Notes under the pieces: generated by a model
Told to the model about the DNA's origin: nothing
Databases searched by the model: none
Seen by the model: the letters and a program-made list of their open reading frames with translations, nothing else
Assembly: GCA_963576565.1 (NCBI GenBank)
Contig: OY755038.1
Span: 12,663,756 to 12,727,755, forward strand
Direction of reading: 5' to 3'
DNA: 64,000 nucleotides
Source of the DNA: Aspidapion aeneum
Taxonomy: Eukaryota; Arthropoda; Insecta; Coleoptera; Brentidae
In this document: piece by piece, positions 1 through 46,766 of the stretch
How positions within the stretch are numbered: position 1 is the stretch's first letter
Layout of the letters: the number at the start of each line of letters is the position of its first letter
Translations under genes and position numbers: made by a program

Positions 1-988
1 GTTAATTTTACCTTGAAAAAGGAATACTAGATTTTTTTTAATGTTAAAATTTTTTTTTTTCATTTTTAAGAAATATATGTTATTATTTTATGAACTTTTG
101 AGTATTTTATTATGTTTTTTTTTGTAAGAACTATAATTTTAAAATAATATAATACCTGAAAAATAAATATAAAAAATATTTATGGTCTTTCTACGAAATG
201 TATGGTTACAATCAAAATAATAAAACCATAAATTCTTTGTTAGGCTAACTTGAAAAAAATCAATATTTGTCCAAAAATATTGTTTTTAGGGTTAACCCAA
301 CTTTTTATAAAATTCTTTTATGCTTTTCAGTATATTGATGCTTTTTATCGAAAATAAAAATGTGTGACTTCGCTCAATTCTTATAAACCGCATATTTTGC
401 GCTTAATTTGCTATCTAATCTCCATATCATAATTTTTGAGAGAACTATTTGACAGTTATCAGCTGTTAACCATAACAAATAGCATAGGCCAACAAAAAAA
501 AGTTGTCTCAAAAATAATGATATGAACTGTACCATGAAATGCCTTTTTTATAACAAAAAAAAAAGAATCCTATATTTTTGCAACCCTTGTAAGCGAAGAG
601 ATATATTCCCTCCAATGAATTTTTGTAAGGTAGTTTCTAAGATTAGCCAGGTCAGAGAAAATATAACTGAATGTTATTTTTTCGGTGACCATGTTAAATT
701 GTTTAAAAAAATATTTTATATAAAAAAAATACAAGCGAATTTGTGTTATTATCGATAAGCATATTATATTTATTCAATGAAAAAGTACTTTATATTATTT
801 ACGAAAAAGAAAAACAGCAATATTTTTAAGATTGCAATATTTGTAATTGAACAGTTTTATAATATATTGTAGATTTGTCAAGAAGTTTTGTATTTATTTT
901 ACGCATTGCCTACTACTAAAGAAAAAATAAAATTTATCTTTTCAAAATTAGGTGTTTTCTTTTTATTAAATTTTTTTTGAATTTAACA
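1..988. other. AT-rich intergenic DNA, nothing recognised
   Basis: Long A and T runs with no protein similarity visible on either strand. The longest open frame (522-758) has no recognisable feature and a composition expected by chance. Confidence 0.5.
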
Positions 989-1559
989 TACCGTCAAACG
1001 GGGTGGATCGGGACGATTTTCAGATATTTTTCAAAATAACTTTTTTTCTAAAAAAGCTATGGACTTCAAACCACCGCCAAATGATAGCTTACCGTTGGAG
1101 CTTTAAAATTACATGTCACATATATCTGTCACTTTGACAGGTGATTTTATATATATTTTTTTAGTGGGTGTCCCGATTGACCCCGCATATGGGGTCACTC
1201 GGGACACCCCTTTTTTTTGTGTTAATGCTCGATTAGCCCCTATAATGGAGTCAATCGGGACAGAGAAGGTTAAAAAAATTATTTTGCAAAAAAAACTTTA
1301 AAAATAAGCCATAAAACGAGGTTTATTCATAAAACTTACAAAAATCCGCGAAAATTTTGTTGGTTTTTTTGCGTGCTGCTCCATTCAAAAAGCTAAAGCG
1401 AACTCGGCCGGCGACTTGCAAAAACGCGTTCACTAATGCCGTATTCCATTGGGAAAATGAGTGCAGCACTGGTGGTGCACTGACACTGAAACGGTGCTGT
1501 CAAAAATTTGCACCGAGTGCAGTTTCAATAGAACACGCGGAAAATGAAAAATCGCACTC

Positions 1560-1625
1560 GTGTGGTATAAGGTCACTATATCACGAAGTTCCTAACATCA
1601 TGATATAGTGACCTTAGTGTGGTAT
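1560..1625. repeat. Mini-palindrome between 8-9 bp direct repeats
   Basis: GTGTGGTA occurs at 1560-1567 and 1617-1624. Between them are perfect 16-bp inverted ends (TAAGGTCACTATATCA at 1568-1583 and its complement at 1601-1616) around 17 bp of filler. Structure fits a transposon excision footprint or an ultra-short MITE. Confidence 0.8.
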
Positions 1626-2644
1626 GCCATAATGAGCTGTAGAACTTCTTTTTTATTCTTGCTTTAAGAAACGTTAATATAATATTTTCTTGCAAATAAT
1701 TTTTTATAGTATATCCATTATGAATAGGGCAAATTGATTATGCAAAAATCTCATTTTTGGAAAAAATGTCACACAACCTGTAGTTTTATCAGGCCAACGA
1801 CGATATCCATTTTTATTTGTTTCAAAGTTACACGCCGATAAATATTATCCTAAGATAAATAAAATTCGTCAAATAAATAATGATTTTATTTAAAAAAAGT
1901 TAATAAGAATATTTTAAAAATGCAGGCTTGTGCTCGTATACCAACAGATAGAGTAGTTATCTATATTTCGCGCTTGTTTTTCAAAAAACCCTAACCAGAA
2001 GTGTACTTTATGCTCCCAAAATTTGAACATAAGTATTCCAAACACTCTGTATACATATATAATATTTCACAAGTTTCTTTCAACTAAACCTAACTTTCCT
2101 GCCTTGCAGAATTTGGTCAAAAACATGTTGTTCAAAATCCATTTCTTCGAAAGTAATATTAATACTTCAATAACATTTTCTTGAAAAGGAAAAATATTTA
2201 AAAACATTTCCTTCAAACAAAAAATTGTTTGAAAACATTTTATTAAAATTTTTTTGTTGAAAAACGTTTTCTTTGAAAGTCATTTTTTTTTCATAAGGAA
2301 AATTGTTCAAAAAAGTTTTTGAAGAAAATATTTTTGAACAAATTTCCATTCAGCAAGAACATAACCTAACCTAACAGCTAAGCGTAAGGGTGTTTTAACA
2401 TACCATAAAAATGACAAGACATGTGCCTCAGCGCTAATGGGGTTTCGTCCCCCTTGTTCTTTTTTTGGACAAAATTGAGGCTACTTGAATTTATTTATGA
2501 GGAATTCTGCAGTGCTCATCTCGAGCCGAAAGTGTTTCTTGAACTAAAAAATACATTTATTTTTACTTATAATCATAGCTGCCAGAAAACCCCAACTGTC
2601 GGAAAATTAGCCCCAGTCAACCAGATCCATACAAATCTACTTAC

Positions 2645-2815
2645 CTGTTTGTTGTTAAATCGGTAAACCACATTTTCAATAAAGTTTTTTATTTTTGGGG
2701 TTTCCGTTCTCATTGTTTTTATTGCACAGAACTGTTCTTCTTCATCTTCATCGCTGCTACTACTTAGCAGCGAAGAAAATAATAAAAAATCGCTAACAAC
2801 TTTATTTTCACTCAT
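2645..2815 (-). pseudogene. Harbinger-like nuclease N-terminal exon, isolated
   Basis: Reads MSENKVVSDF, then an acidic DEDEEEQ stretch, then KIKNFIENVVYRFNN, ending in a good donor CAG|GTAAGT. The NFIExVVxxxN pattern resembles the start of Harbinger-type nucleases before the DDE domain. No downstream DDE exon is visible within the element, so it is nonfunctional. Family call is by pattern recognition only. Confidence 0.45.
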
Positions 2816-3179
2816 TTTTACATCCCACGACAATAATAAGCGTTTAAAATTAATGGCGGGAAAAAGTTTTCGGTGCGGCACGAGCCCTCAGAGCCGGTGT
2901 CAAAAAAGCCGCACTCAGTGCAAAACTGAATTTATAAGTTCCTCAATGGAATACGAAAACTGAAAAAGTGCATGTCAATGGAATGCAAACACCGAGCCAG
3001 TTGTGCACTAGTGCTGCACTCATTTCCCCAATGGAATACGGCATAAGATATCGCCTATGAGTTTTGAATATTATTGAACCTAAAAACATTAACCTAGAGA
3101 TGCAGGGGCCATTTAAATAGTAAAAAACAGGTTTTGCCCCGATTGACCCCGCTGTCCCGATACACCCCGTTTGACGGTA

Positions 3180-4180
3180 GTGTTTTTCAAAACGTTAAAT
3201 TGAATATTACAAAACTGTTACAACTGACCATACCCACTTAGTATAACAAGTGATTAAAGGTATTTTATTTAGAAATAATTTAATTTTTTGACAGATTAAA
3301 GTGCAAAACAACTTTTTGGAAATACAAGTTCTTGAAAAAAGATTTGAAAATATATATATAATGAAATTTTTTTTGAATTACATTTTTTTCGCACAATTAT
3401 TTCCCAAAACTGGTTTTTATGTCCTACTTTTGAGTTTGAAATCGGGTTATCTTAACCTAATTTTTTTTCAAATACTTGTTTTCAACAAAAATTTTCTCAA
3501 AAAAAATGTTTTTCGAAAAAATTTAACTTGGAATTTTGTTTTTCGCAACTTTTTATTAGATAATCATCCAATAATAAAAATAGGGTTGTACATGCCGATT
3601 ATGTAGACCGCTATTTTCTCCAAACGCACATAAGACATGTTCTACAATGCTTAGTTTTGCTAAAGGAATTAAAAAACATTTTTTCGTTAAAACATTTATT
3701 TTTATAGATAGTGTAAAAAATAAACATTAATATAAAAATCTTTGCTAGAAAATGGGACATTTTTTTCCATAGTAATGTGTAGTAATTTTTTTACACAATC
3801 TAAATATCTAGACATTTTAACGAAAAAAAAACAATTTTTTCCAAAAAAACCTTTTAGAATTAGCTTATTTTAAGATTTAAAATGAAAATAATAAAATGTA
3901 AAAGTAAATATTTTGATTCAAAACAATTTTTAACGTGCTTAGGACAAAACAGGGTATGTTTTCACCTAATTTTAAATCGCTGAAAACCACTAAAAGATCG
4001 CCCCATTTCATCCTAATAACGCGAATCGAGTTTAATTTATTTTTCCTGTTGGCTGCGATATATTTTCGTTTATTTACAATAGTTTTCATGCTGTTATTAT
4101 TTTTTTTATACTATGCATATTAAGAAAGATAGGGGGAATACACTTAAATGCTCAGACACCCTATAATATAAACTCCAAAT
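3180..4180. other. AT-rich DNA with a relic of a dispersed repeat
   Basis: Mostly T-rich sequence with no convincing gene. About 3945-4090 resembles 21535-21640 (shared AATCGAGTTTAAT and TTGGCTGCGAT-type segments), so it is a relic of the repeat that ends the 118-bp array in intron 4. Confidence 0.45.
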
Positions 4181-5535
4181 AAGGGTGTTTGACAGTAGTA
4201 AAAAATAAATATATATTTATTTTTAGATATCTCTTTAGGTCTTGGAATGCTTGAAACAAAGTTTTTTGTTTAATTTTTTCTCAAATTCATAGTTCTTTTA
4301 ATTAAATAAATTCGTCGAATTAAAACAATTAGCTGCGAGTGACGTCACAAAACAGTAAACGCCCCGAACGAACCTATTTTTTGTGTTATTTTCTTATGGA
4401 TGGTAATGTTTCCTTTGGTTTAAAGTGCGAATTATCGTCCTAAATTAGATTTTATTTTGTGTTTTGCTTATAAAAAACACTTTCAATGGAAAACGGATTC
4501 TCCAAAGCCCTCCAACTTGCCAATGCTGAATTCCTTTATATGGTGACAGGCTCTTTGCCAACAACAGTCATTTTTGTTCTGCGGAATTTTAAACGTTAAA
4601 ATGTTGATGTAAGTATTCGATGAGTTGTTTTGTATATAACTGAAAGTATTTTTACGATATTCTTCGCCTACTTTTACTCATTTAGATTTTGAGGTTAGGG
4701 TATATGTTTTGCTTTTTTGTTTAATATCCCACTTACAATAGATTCAATTAAATACCCAATCATTATTATTTTAAGCATTAAGAAACAATCAAAAACTGCT
4801 TTTTTAAAACAGAATTTTCTAAATACATTTTGCATAGGTTACACTGCATAGTCCTGCGTAGGTACTGCATGTGCACTGCCTAATCCTGCATTTAGAGGTA
4901 CTCCCTAGTCCTGCCTAATAACTGCCTAGCACCGCCTAAAAATATGTACACCTTTCTGCCTATTATAGTTGTTCACCCCTTGTAATGAACCTAACCTCAA
5001 AAATTTCATCGTCATTTATGAAATAGTTATATATATTATAGACAACGTGAGAAAAATTAATAGAAACAATTTATTTATACTCACATCAAAGTGATCTTCA
5101 CAAATGTAAAGTGAAGATGTATTAGATAAGGCCCTTGGGTCTCTTCGAGCAAGTTCTAGCCACTTTTTCCGTTCTTTTACTGCTGTAGGCACATGAATAA
5201 ATAGTTTTTCAGGTGTTTTTATGCTAGTATTCGAACACTGAGGCACTACACACCACTTATAGGATATTTTTTTACATAAAAAACAGTAAAAACACAGACC
5301 AAAAACAAATAAACACTTGAATGCCGTGTATCTGTCCGCGAGTTTACTGCGCTGTGACGTCATTGCAACGCCATGCTAGAAATGAGCGTTTTAGCGGCAA
5401 ATTCAAATCGGAAATTAGAAAACTTGATTTTAAAGGTAGTTATGATAAAATATGCTATTTTAATAATTTTGCGTAGCAAATTAGGGATCTATGTATCATT
5501 CTAAACTCTTTTCTAAAATTTGTCAAATACCCCAT
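4180..5535. mobile_element. THAP-bearing DNA transposon remnant
   Basis: Imperfect inverted ends GGGTGTTTGACA (near 4182) and TGTCAAATACCC (ending near 5533), plus an inner inverted pair (GTGACGTCAC near 4340, TGTGACGTCAT near 5355). It encloses a minus-strand THAP exon. Boundaries and superfamily are uncertain; no clear target duplication. Confidence 0.45.
5085..5363 (-). CDS. THAP zinc-finger exon of a transposase-like gene
   Basis: Contains CVVPQCSN, then PEKLFIHVP, RKKWLELARRD and ICEDHF, which is the C2CH pattern CxxxxC...W...CxxH of a THAP domain (residues about 38-93 of the frame). Ends in a donor, TTTGAT|GTGAGT. The residues before KWCVVPQC are hydrophobic and may be non-coding or a separate exon. 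THAP domains bind DNA and are common at the N-terminus of P-type and some DDE transposases. No catalytic exon was found. Confidence 0.6.
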
Positions 5536-5659
5536 TAAACTAGTGAAAAAAATTAATACCAGAGGGGATCTCGGACTAAAAACTGGAAATAAAGAGGTAA
5601 AAGAACAACCACCAACCAAGAAAAGCTTTGATTTTTGCTCATGACAAAAACAAATATGG

Positions 5660-6540
5660 CTGTGTAATTTTTATATATATATATTTATCGGTTTCACAAC
5701 GTTCTACGTCTTCCGATACCCAGTCTCCACTTGTTTCTGTTTGCCCATAATTCATCATCTAGGCCTCTTATTCTTATTTCACTGTCTACTCCTTCTCTCC
5801 AGCTTCTCCTTGGCCGTCCTTGTTTTCTTCGGCCAGTTGGTTTCCATTGTAGTATTTGTTTAGGTAGCCTTTCATCATTCATTCTTTGTACATGTCCGTA
5901 CCACACCAGTTGTTTTGTTCTTATATCATCCACTAAAGTACGTTCCCCCACTGTCATAATTTCTCTTATTCTTTGATTTGTAACTCTTTCTCTTTTTGAT
6001 TTCCCTGCTGTTCTTCTCCAATAGTGCATCTACGTAGCGGAAAGCATTTTTTCTGTTCTTTCCTAGATTGGCCATACTTCTGAGCCGTATGTAATAATAC
6101 TTTTTACAATGGTGTTATATATAAGCTTTTTGTTATGTTTTGATATACTTTGGTCCCAAATTATTCCATTTAATAAAGTTATTGCTTTTCTTCCTTGTAC
6201 GTTTCGATCTTTTATAGCTTTGTCTAGAATTCCGTCAGCTGTAATTTTTAGACCTAAGTATTTATACTCATCAAAGGACTGAATTCGCTGCCCGGTATCG
6301 GTAGATCGTGTTTCGTTCCACCGATACACATATACCTACTCTGTCTTATTGAGATTAACCTCTAGTCCCCACTTATTGTACTCTTCTATTAGTTTTCGTG
6401 TCATATATTCGAGGTCGTCATAATCCTGAGCCACTACTATCTGATCATCGGCGAAACATAAAGTATACAAGGTGGTTTCGTCCAACGGAATTCCCATGTT
6501 TTGGCATTTTCTCTTCCATACTTTAAGGACTTGTTCCAAG
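5660..6540 (-). mobile_element. 5'-truncated RTE-like LINE, family A, copy 1
   Basis: From high to low coordinates it encodes the reverse-transcriptase palm with the catalytic box LCFADDQIVVAQ, the segment YLGLKITADGILDKAIKDR, and the C-terminal tail [17 protein letters not shown]...GRRKQGRPRRSW. Frameshifts and stops split it. The 3' end abuts a TA-rich tail at 5670-5685. Same family as 18873-20330 and 42361-43190. The clade is inferred from the tail motif and the microsatellite end. Confidence 0.8.
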
Positions 6541-6747
6541 TATTTTTAAAAATCCAATGATAAATATGTATTTTTGGATATTTCTTTGTTTAGAGAATTT
6601 AATTTAATGTCTGTTTTTAGGGAAAAGCTATACTTTTGAAATATTCAAAAAAAGTCAGTGTACCAAAGTTTTCCCAAATTACCTGCTAATTTTAGGACAC
6701 TTGGGCTCAATTTCTCTGCTTACACTATAAACAAACCATGCCTGTGT

Positions 6748-7315
6748 AGGGGAGAGCGAGGCAAGATGACGATCTTAAGGATTAAAGCTTCCTAGAAAAT
6801 GCCCAAACCCGGTTTTGACTAAAAAACTTCGTTTATTTGTTAGATAGATGTTTTGGTTTACAAAAAAATTAAAAAAAAAAGACAATTTAAACCTTAAAAA
6901 TTTACACAACAAAAAACTTAAAAAATGCATTTTTGTCACCTTGCCCCACGAGCGGGGTCAGTTGACAAGCCTATTGGGGCAAGATGACGACTAGGCGCAT
7001 AAGTCACAAATGCACCTCCCCTTCTTTTCATATGAGGTGCACGCCTTTTGCCCCCAGCCCTCGCACCTTCCACATTTAATACATTCCGCTACTGGAGGTT
7101 CAATCCATGGTTCCTGGTACCCTAAACAAAAATATTTTCGTTGTTTTTTTTTTGTTTCTGGTAGGTTTTGGTTAAAATCAATAAAAACTTTCTTTTTAAC
7201 TTTTAAGACTTTGCCATGAGTTTTCTTTTTATTTTCTTGTTCAATTTTTTCCAAGCTTTTTTTCATGCTCCTCTTTATTCGTCATCTTGCCTCCGTCAAC
7301 TTGCCCCAAGGTACA
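6748..7315. mobile_element. Pogo-like nonautonomous element
   Basis: Left side GGGGAGAGCGAGGCAAGATG and right side CATCTTGCCTCCG...CTTGCCCCAAGG are inverted. A repeated GGGGCAAG/TGACG motif occurs near 6940 and 6977. It carries a transposase C-terminal zinc module on the minus strand. It is internally deleted, with no DDE domain. Confidence 0.55.
6991..7266 (-). pseudogene. C-terminal Cys-rich module of a pogo/Tigger-type transposase
   Basis: The last third reads CIKCGRCEGWGQKACTSYEK then a CxCxxC ending, matching the CxxCxxWxHxxC...CxxC module at the end of many insect pogo-like transposases. Here H is replaced by Q. A Lys-rich segment precedes it. Only the C-terminus survives. Confidence 0.5.
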
Positions 7316-7373
7316 ATTTTTTAGTAAAAAATAAAAACAAAAAAGATGGTCATTTACATGTTCTTATATTGAA

Positions 7374-7757
7374 AATATAATCATAACAAAAACATTTCAT
7401 GTAAAAAAAGCCAAGTTCGCGAAAATGGCATTCCGTAAAAAGAATTGAGATAAAAGTAAAGCCAAGTTCTCCAATACAAATTTCAAAATGAAAGGTTCTT
7501 ACTAGTCTGAAAATGTTTTTTTAAACTTTGCTATTACAGCCAAACTTCTTTATGTTCAATTTAGCACTGTGCCTAAGAGTCATTTACAGCCGTAATAGCC
7601 AAGTTTAGAAAAATATTTCTAAACTAGGAAGAACCTTTCATTTTGAAATTTGTATTGGAGAACTTGGCTTTACTTTTATCTCAATTCTTTTTACGGAATG
7701 CCATTTTCGCGTACGTGGCTTTTTTTTACATGAAATGTTTTTGTTATGATTTCACTT
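7374..7757. mobile_element. Near-complete palindromic MITE, about 380 bp
   Basis: The left arm (ATCATAACAAAAACATTTCA onward) is repeated inverted to the right end (TGAAATGTTTTTGTTATGAT), with arms of about 190 bp meeting in the middle. A shorter copy lies at 26108-26347. No coding capacity. Confidence 0.75.
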
Positions 7758-7869
7758 ATTTTTTAAAGGAATTGGATAATACTTAATTTTTAAAGTAGTA
7801 AAATATGCGGAATATTCTTCAAAACTTTTGCAATGCCTTACTTAAATTTTTGAAGTTTTTTAATTTTTT

Positions 7870-8410
7870 TCCATGGTTTTATCGTAGTTCCTATCAGCCT
7901 TCCAAAGCACAGCTCTCTAGCGTTTCTGAAAGTACACAATGTTACTTTTACATAACTTTACATGTATAGGGGAGGGAAATAAATTAAAATTGTCGTGTTT
8001 TTAAATTTTGTCCTATAGTTTTATCATAGTTTTATCAGTCTGCCAAAGCTCAACTCTCTAGCATTTCTGGAAGTGGGCAATGCAACTTTTACATATCTTT
8101 AAATGTATAGGGGAGGGGAGTAAATTAAAATTTTGGGGTTTTTTGATTTTTTCCTATAGTTTTAGCATAGTTCCTATCATTCTGCCAAAGTTCAACTCTC
8201 TAGCATTTCTGGAAGTGGGCGATGCTACTTTTACATAACTTTAAATGTATAGGGGAGGGGAGTAAATTAAAATTTTGGGGTTTTTTGATTTTTTCCAGGG
8301 GTTTGGTCATAATTTCTATCAGTCTGCCAAATTTCAGCTTTGTAGCATGTCTGGAAGTACAGTGGAATATTGATGATCTATACATGAGTGAGTGAGTGAG
8401 TGAGTGAGTG
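7870..8410. repeat. 140-bp tandem repeat ending in (GAGT)n
   Basis: Units beginning TATCAGTCTGCCAAAG-like recur at about 7892, 8032, 8173 and 8316 (period close to 140), each with GGAGGGGAGTAAATTAAAAT. A (GAGT) microsatellite follows at about 8386-8410. Confidence 0.8.
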
Positions 8411-8594
8411 GCAATTTCGACGTTTTTTGAAATTTCGTAACTACTTTACTACTTTATGGAATTCCATGAAACTTGGAGGGATTGTGAACTCCATGGAGAT
8501 CTACGACTGTGCAGTTTGAGATTTGTAGCTCATTCCGAAGTAGAGTTTTAGGTAGGTCAAATATCGGCTAAAATGTTTCAAGAAAAGATGGTTA

Positions 8595-8635
8595 CGGCGC
8601 GCGAACTTGGCGAGGCACTGCCGTGCCCTCAGATA
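8595..8635. repeat. GC hairpin at the end of the tandem-repeat element
   Basis: GAGGCACTGCCGTGCCCTC folds as a short stem-loop, downstream of the minisatellite and microsatellite. This order (minisatellite core, microsatellite, 3' hairpin) is typical of nonautonomous Helitron-like elements, so 7870-8640 may be one; the 5' end was not found. Confidence 0.35.
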
Positions 8636-8899
8636 AATAATTTTTTATTTACTAACAAAAATATTATTCTTCCCTTAGATTTTTCCGCAAAAGCTTATTT
8701 TTCGGCATAAAATTTTATACCCGTTGCAAAATTTTACAGCTGGATCTTGGACTATAAAATAATCGAGCCAAAGATAAAAATCCAAAAAAACTTTATGATA
8801 AAAAGAATCCGATTTTTTGCGCACCACAAAAGTTCATTTCGCAGTGATAATTTTTAAAATTTAGTAATAAATAGTAGTAGACATTTCTCGTGGCACAAT

Positions 8900-44030
<35,131 letters not shown>

Positions 44031-44044
44031 AAAAAACAGATAAA

Positions 44045-44275
44045 ATGAATGCTATAAGGTTACAAAACTGTTTTATTTGGTGGCTTCTGCCGTATCTCGT
44101 ATCTCTGAGAAAAAAGCGACGATTCTTTTTTTGTTTTTCCAAGTTTTACACAATATTCAAGATTTATGAACAGTGGATTGTTTTTAAAAAAATCGAGCCT
44201 TTAAAAAAATACTCTACCGGTAATAAACTAAAGGTAATTCAGTTTTTTTCAAAATTTATAAAAAAAAGAAGGTGA
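44045..44275 (+). pseudogene. Decayed tandem copy 2 of the cyclin terminal exon
   Basis: Aligns to the second half of exon 11: GGTTACAAAACTG, TTGGTGGCTTCTGCC and AAGCGACGATTCTTTTT match the exon 11 segments for VTEPSHLVAS and KSDELF. The tail keeps KKIEPLKKYSTGNKL, parallel to KKYEPFKKYSTAAKL. The first half and the acceptor are missing and the reading frame of the fold is lost. It lies 14 bp after the real stop, so it would fall in the 3' UTR. Confidence 0.75.
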
Positions 44276-44299
44276 AATAGAGAAAAACTAAGCATTCTA

Positions 44300-44545
44300 A
44301 CTATTTTGGAATATTACGCTCAATTTATCATGGACTGCCGCGCCCTCTATGAGAGCTACATGGTTACTAAAAATGTCCTACTTGGTGGCCATCTCTAGCT
44401 TACAGGCTTCTATGAAAAAACGATTTTTTACAAGTTTCACACAGTATTCACTATTTATGAACGATAGATTGTTTTGAAAAAAATCAAACCTTTTAAAAAG
44501 TACTCTACTGCTGCTAAAACCAAAAGTAATTCAGTTTTTTCTATA
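44300..44545 (+). pseudogene. Decayed tandem copy 3 of the cyclin terminal exon
   Basis: Starts with ...TTTTGGAATATTACGCTC, aligning to exon 11 from its first codons. QFIMDC-ALYESYMVT is retained, followed by frameshifts and a stop (CTCTAG). The tail AAACCTTTTAAAAAGTACTC matches the KKYST coding segment. The acceptor AG is gone. Together with copy 2 this shows a triplication of the exon. Confidence 0.75.
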
Positions 44546-44604
44546 TATATTATGTTATATTGATTTTTATAAATTTTTATATTTAAGTTATGTATGTATG
44601 TACA

Positions 44605-44612
44605 AGAAATAA
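44605..44612 (+). promoter_or_regulatory. Possible polyadenylation signal of the cyclin gene
   Basis: An AATAAA lies in AGAAATAAAAAG about 580 bp after the stop, downstream of both decayed exon copies. No clear AATAAA was seen between the stop and copy 2. Position only; usage is inferred. Confidence 0.3.
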
Positions 44613-44649
44613 AAAGTAAAAATTAAACAAAAAACATTTAAACATTAAA

Positions 44650-45740
44650 AATATACAAATGAAATTTTTTACAAGTATCTAATTTGAAAATTGTAATATT
44701 TATTTTAGTTAAACAACAAAAAATAAAATTTAAAACAAAATTAAATTAAGAAAAAATAAAAGTACTTACTGTTTGTTTTGTATTTATTAGTATTGTCTGT
44801 AATATGTGCCTTTAATTTTAAGCAATACCTCTTCAATTATTATTGTTAAACTAAAGTTTGTGATATATTTTTATTGATTTTACTTACATTTCTGAATTTC
44901 TTTTTCATTTATTTTTAACAATTTGACACTACCTGTTATAAACATATTTTATTTAATAAATTTTTTGCCTTATGGATTTTTAAAACGGTTTTATTTATTT
45001 AATTAAATACATTTTATCACTTCCTAGTTAAAACCTGCACAATTGTCTGTACGAGGATGCACACAGGCGGATTTTAAGAAAAAGCTGGCCATAACCCCTA
45101 AACACTAAAAAGCCCTGTTTAATTGTAAAATTGCTATTAGTGCAATCACTGATGATCATGCTAGGCCGTGACCATGTCACGCCTAATTTGAAAAACAATT
45201 GCCATATTAATGACCGATGAAACTTCCATTTATTTATGTTATTTGCGTTACTTAAATTTACAAAAGTTGATGGTTAAAAAGCCCTTTTAAAACTTGCGCC
45301 TATTATCAAAAATAATTTTTTTGAACATGGATTTTGAATCTGGAGGTATGTAGCTATTTATTGAACATATTTAACATTGTTTTTTATTTTATTGGTAATA
45401 TTTTAAACCGGTTTAAAGCAACCGTCGCAGAAAACTTTTTAAATTTTCATTTTCTGAAATAGAATTTGACTAAATGTTTCAACTTCATCCAACTTTATTG
45501 ACATTTTTGGTCCTATTAAGTGCATGCATATGTTTTCTAAGTAACAAGGTCAGTTTCAGTTGCGGAGTTATGCGGATCGAGTAAAAAAGTTAAAATTTCT
45601 TTTTGTGTATATAGAAAATTGTCCAGTAAGAAAGACGTACATAATATGCGTAAATTAATAAATAAGTTTTCTTAGCTTTAATAACCATGGTTTTTGTAAA
45701 CCAAAAGTATAATTATTATGTCACATGTATTCTGATTTCA
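44650..45740. other. AT-rich DNA, no gene recognised
   Basis: Downstream of the cyclin gene. No conserved frame, RNA or clear repeat boundary seen. Confidence 0.45.
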
Positions 45741-45744
45741 TTTT

Positions 45745-46430
45745 TACCTTCCTAGCTCGCACAGCAATGGCCAGAAAAGGTATTATTTTCGATAACAACA
45801 AAAATTGAGAAAACACTGAAAATATGTTATTTTGGTGTATTGTATCTTAGCAATTTTATCGTGACGTCTGTCCGTGTGTGTGTCTGTGTGGTGTATTTAG
45901 GTGTGTGTATATCTGTTCGGCGCAAGCCAAATAAAAGGGTAGGGGTAGATTAAAAAAATTAGAGTATAGAGTATATGTGAAAATATGGCGTGAGTGATAT
46001 CAAACGAAAGGTAATTAAGTCTTAAATTAAACAGAATACATTTTAGTTTATTTAAAAAAAAAGGTGGGAGTAGACCTGAAAAATTAGATTTTAAGGAAAA
46101 TATGGCGTGTGTCATATCAAACGAAAGGTAATTGAGTCTGGAGTTAAACAAAATACATTTTATATATTTTTTTAAAAAGGGTGTGGGTACTTTTTTTCAA
46201 AATTAGAGTTCAAGTCAAAATATGGCTTGTGTGGTATCAAACGAAAGGTAATTGAGTCTGAAGTTGAATAAAATATATTTAATTTTTTAGTTATATTAGC
46301 TTACACGTACACTATAACTGTAGTACATTGTGTGAGCTTAGGGGCCCATATATTGGCAGAGTATTTTTCTTGCTAGACAATATACTTTATTTATAACGAA
46401 GTCGGAAAAAACAGAAAAAGTTCAATTAAC
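45745..46430. mobile_element. ACCTTCCTAGC-type element with 115-bp tandem repeats
   Basis: Starts ACCTTCCTAGCTCGCACAGC, related to 16675. Three tandem units contain ATATCAAACGAAAGGTAATT (about 45998, 46116, 46228). The right part has TTACACGTACACTATAACTG. Nonautonomous; superfamily unknown. Confidence 0.6.
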
Positions 46431-46766
46431 TTGTTTTTGCAAAAATATCACATTGTTTTATGCAATTGCGGATTTTACATACCTACATGCTGGTTAAAAC
46501 ATTTTTTCATGGAGCTATGCAATTATTAAAATCAAATATTGCAATCAATATCTTGTAGAAATTTATACAGCCAAAATTCTGGTTTCAACGATTTTTTAGG
46601 AAGCATTTTAATTAATTAGTAAAGTTCCAAATTTTATTTTTTTGTGCGGGGTCCTTAAAGAATTTTTCTTCTTTATCTTTTTTAAACAATAAATCATATA
46701 TTTTTTTATTACTATATGCAATTTTAGGGGGCTGTAAATGGATCTTAGGTTTTCGTGAAATTTTCC

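Larger units (their letters stand above)
1434..3046. mobile_element. PIF/Harbinger-like element with TAA target duplication
   Basis: A 33-bp terminal inverted repeat with one mismatch begins TGCCGTATTCCATTGGG at 1437 and ends at 3043, flanked by TAA at 1434-1436 and 3044-3046. A 3-bp TAA/TTA duplication is characteristic of PIF/Harbinger. It carries a minus-strand exon fragment (2645-2815) resembling the N-terminus of the nuclease. It is nested in the TA-flanked element. Confidence 0.75.
989..3179. mobile_element. TA-flanked Tc1/mariner-pogo-like nonautonomous element
   Basis: Ends are inverted repeats: CCGTCAAACGGGGTGGATCG at 991 and its complement finishing at 3177 (CACCCCGTTTGACGG), flanked by TA on both sides (989-990, 3178-3179). 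Subterminal motifs of the type TCGGGAC/GTCAATCGGG recur at about 1171, 1200, 1250 and 3140. A TA duplication is the rule for Tc1/mariner/pogo. No transposase remains; a separate Harbinger-like element has inserted in it. Confidence 0.65.

Noticed and set aside
3301..3606. 101-codon Phe-rich frame
   Set aside because: Composition follows the T-rich DNA; no start context, splice sites or domain.
8386..8410. (GAGT)n as part of a CRISPR-like or regulatory array
   Set aside because: Simple microsatellite; no spacers, and the sequence is eukaryotic.
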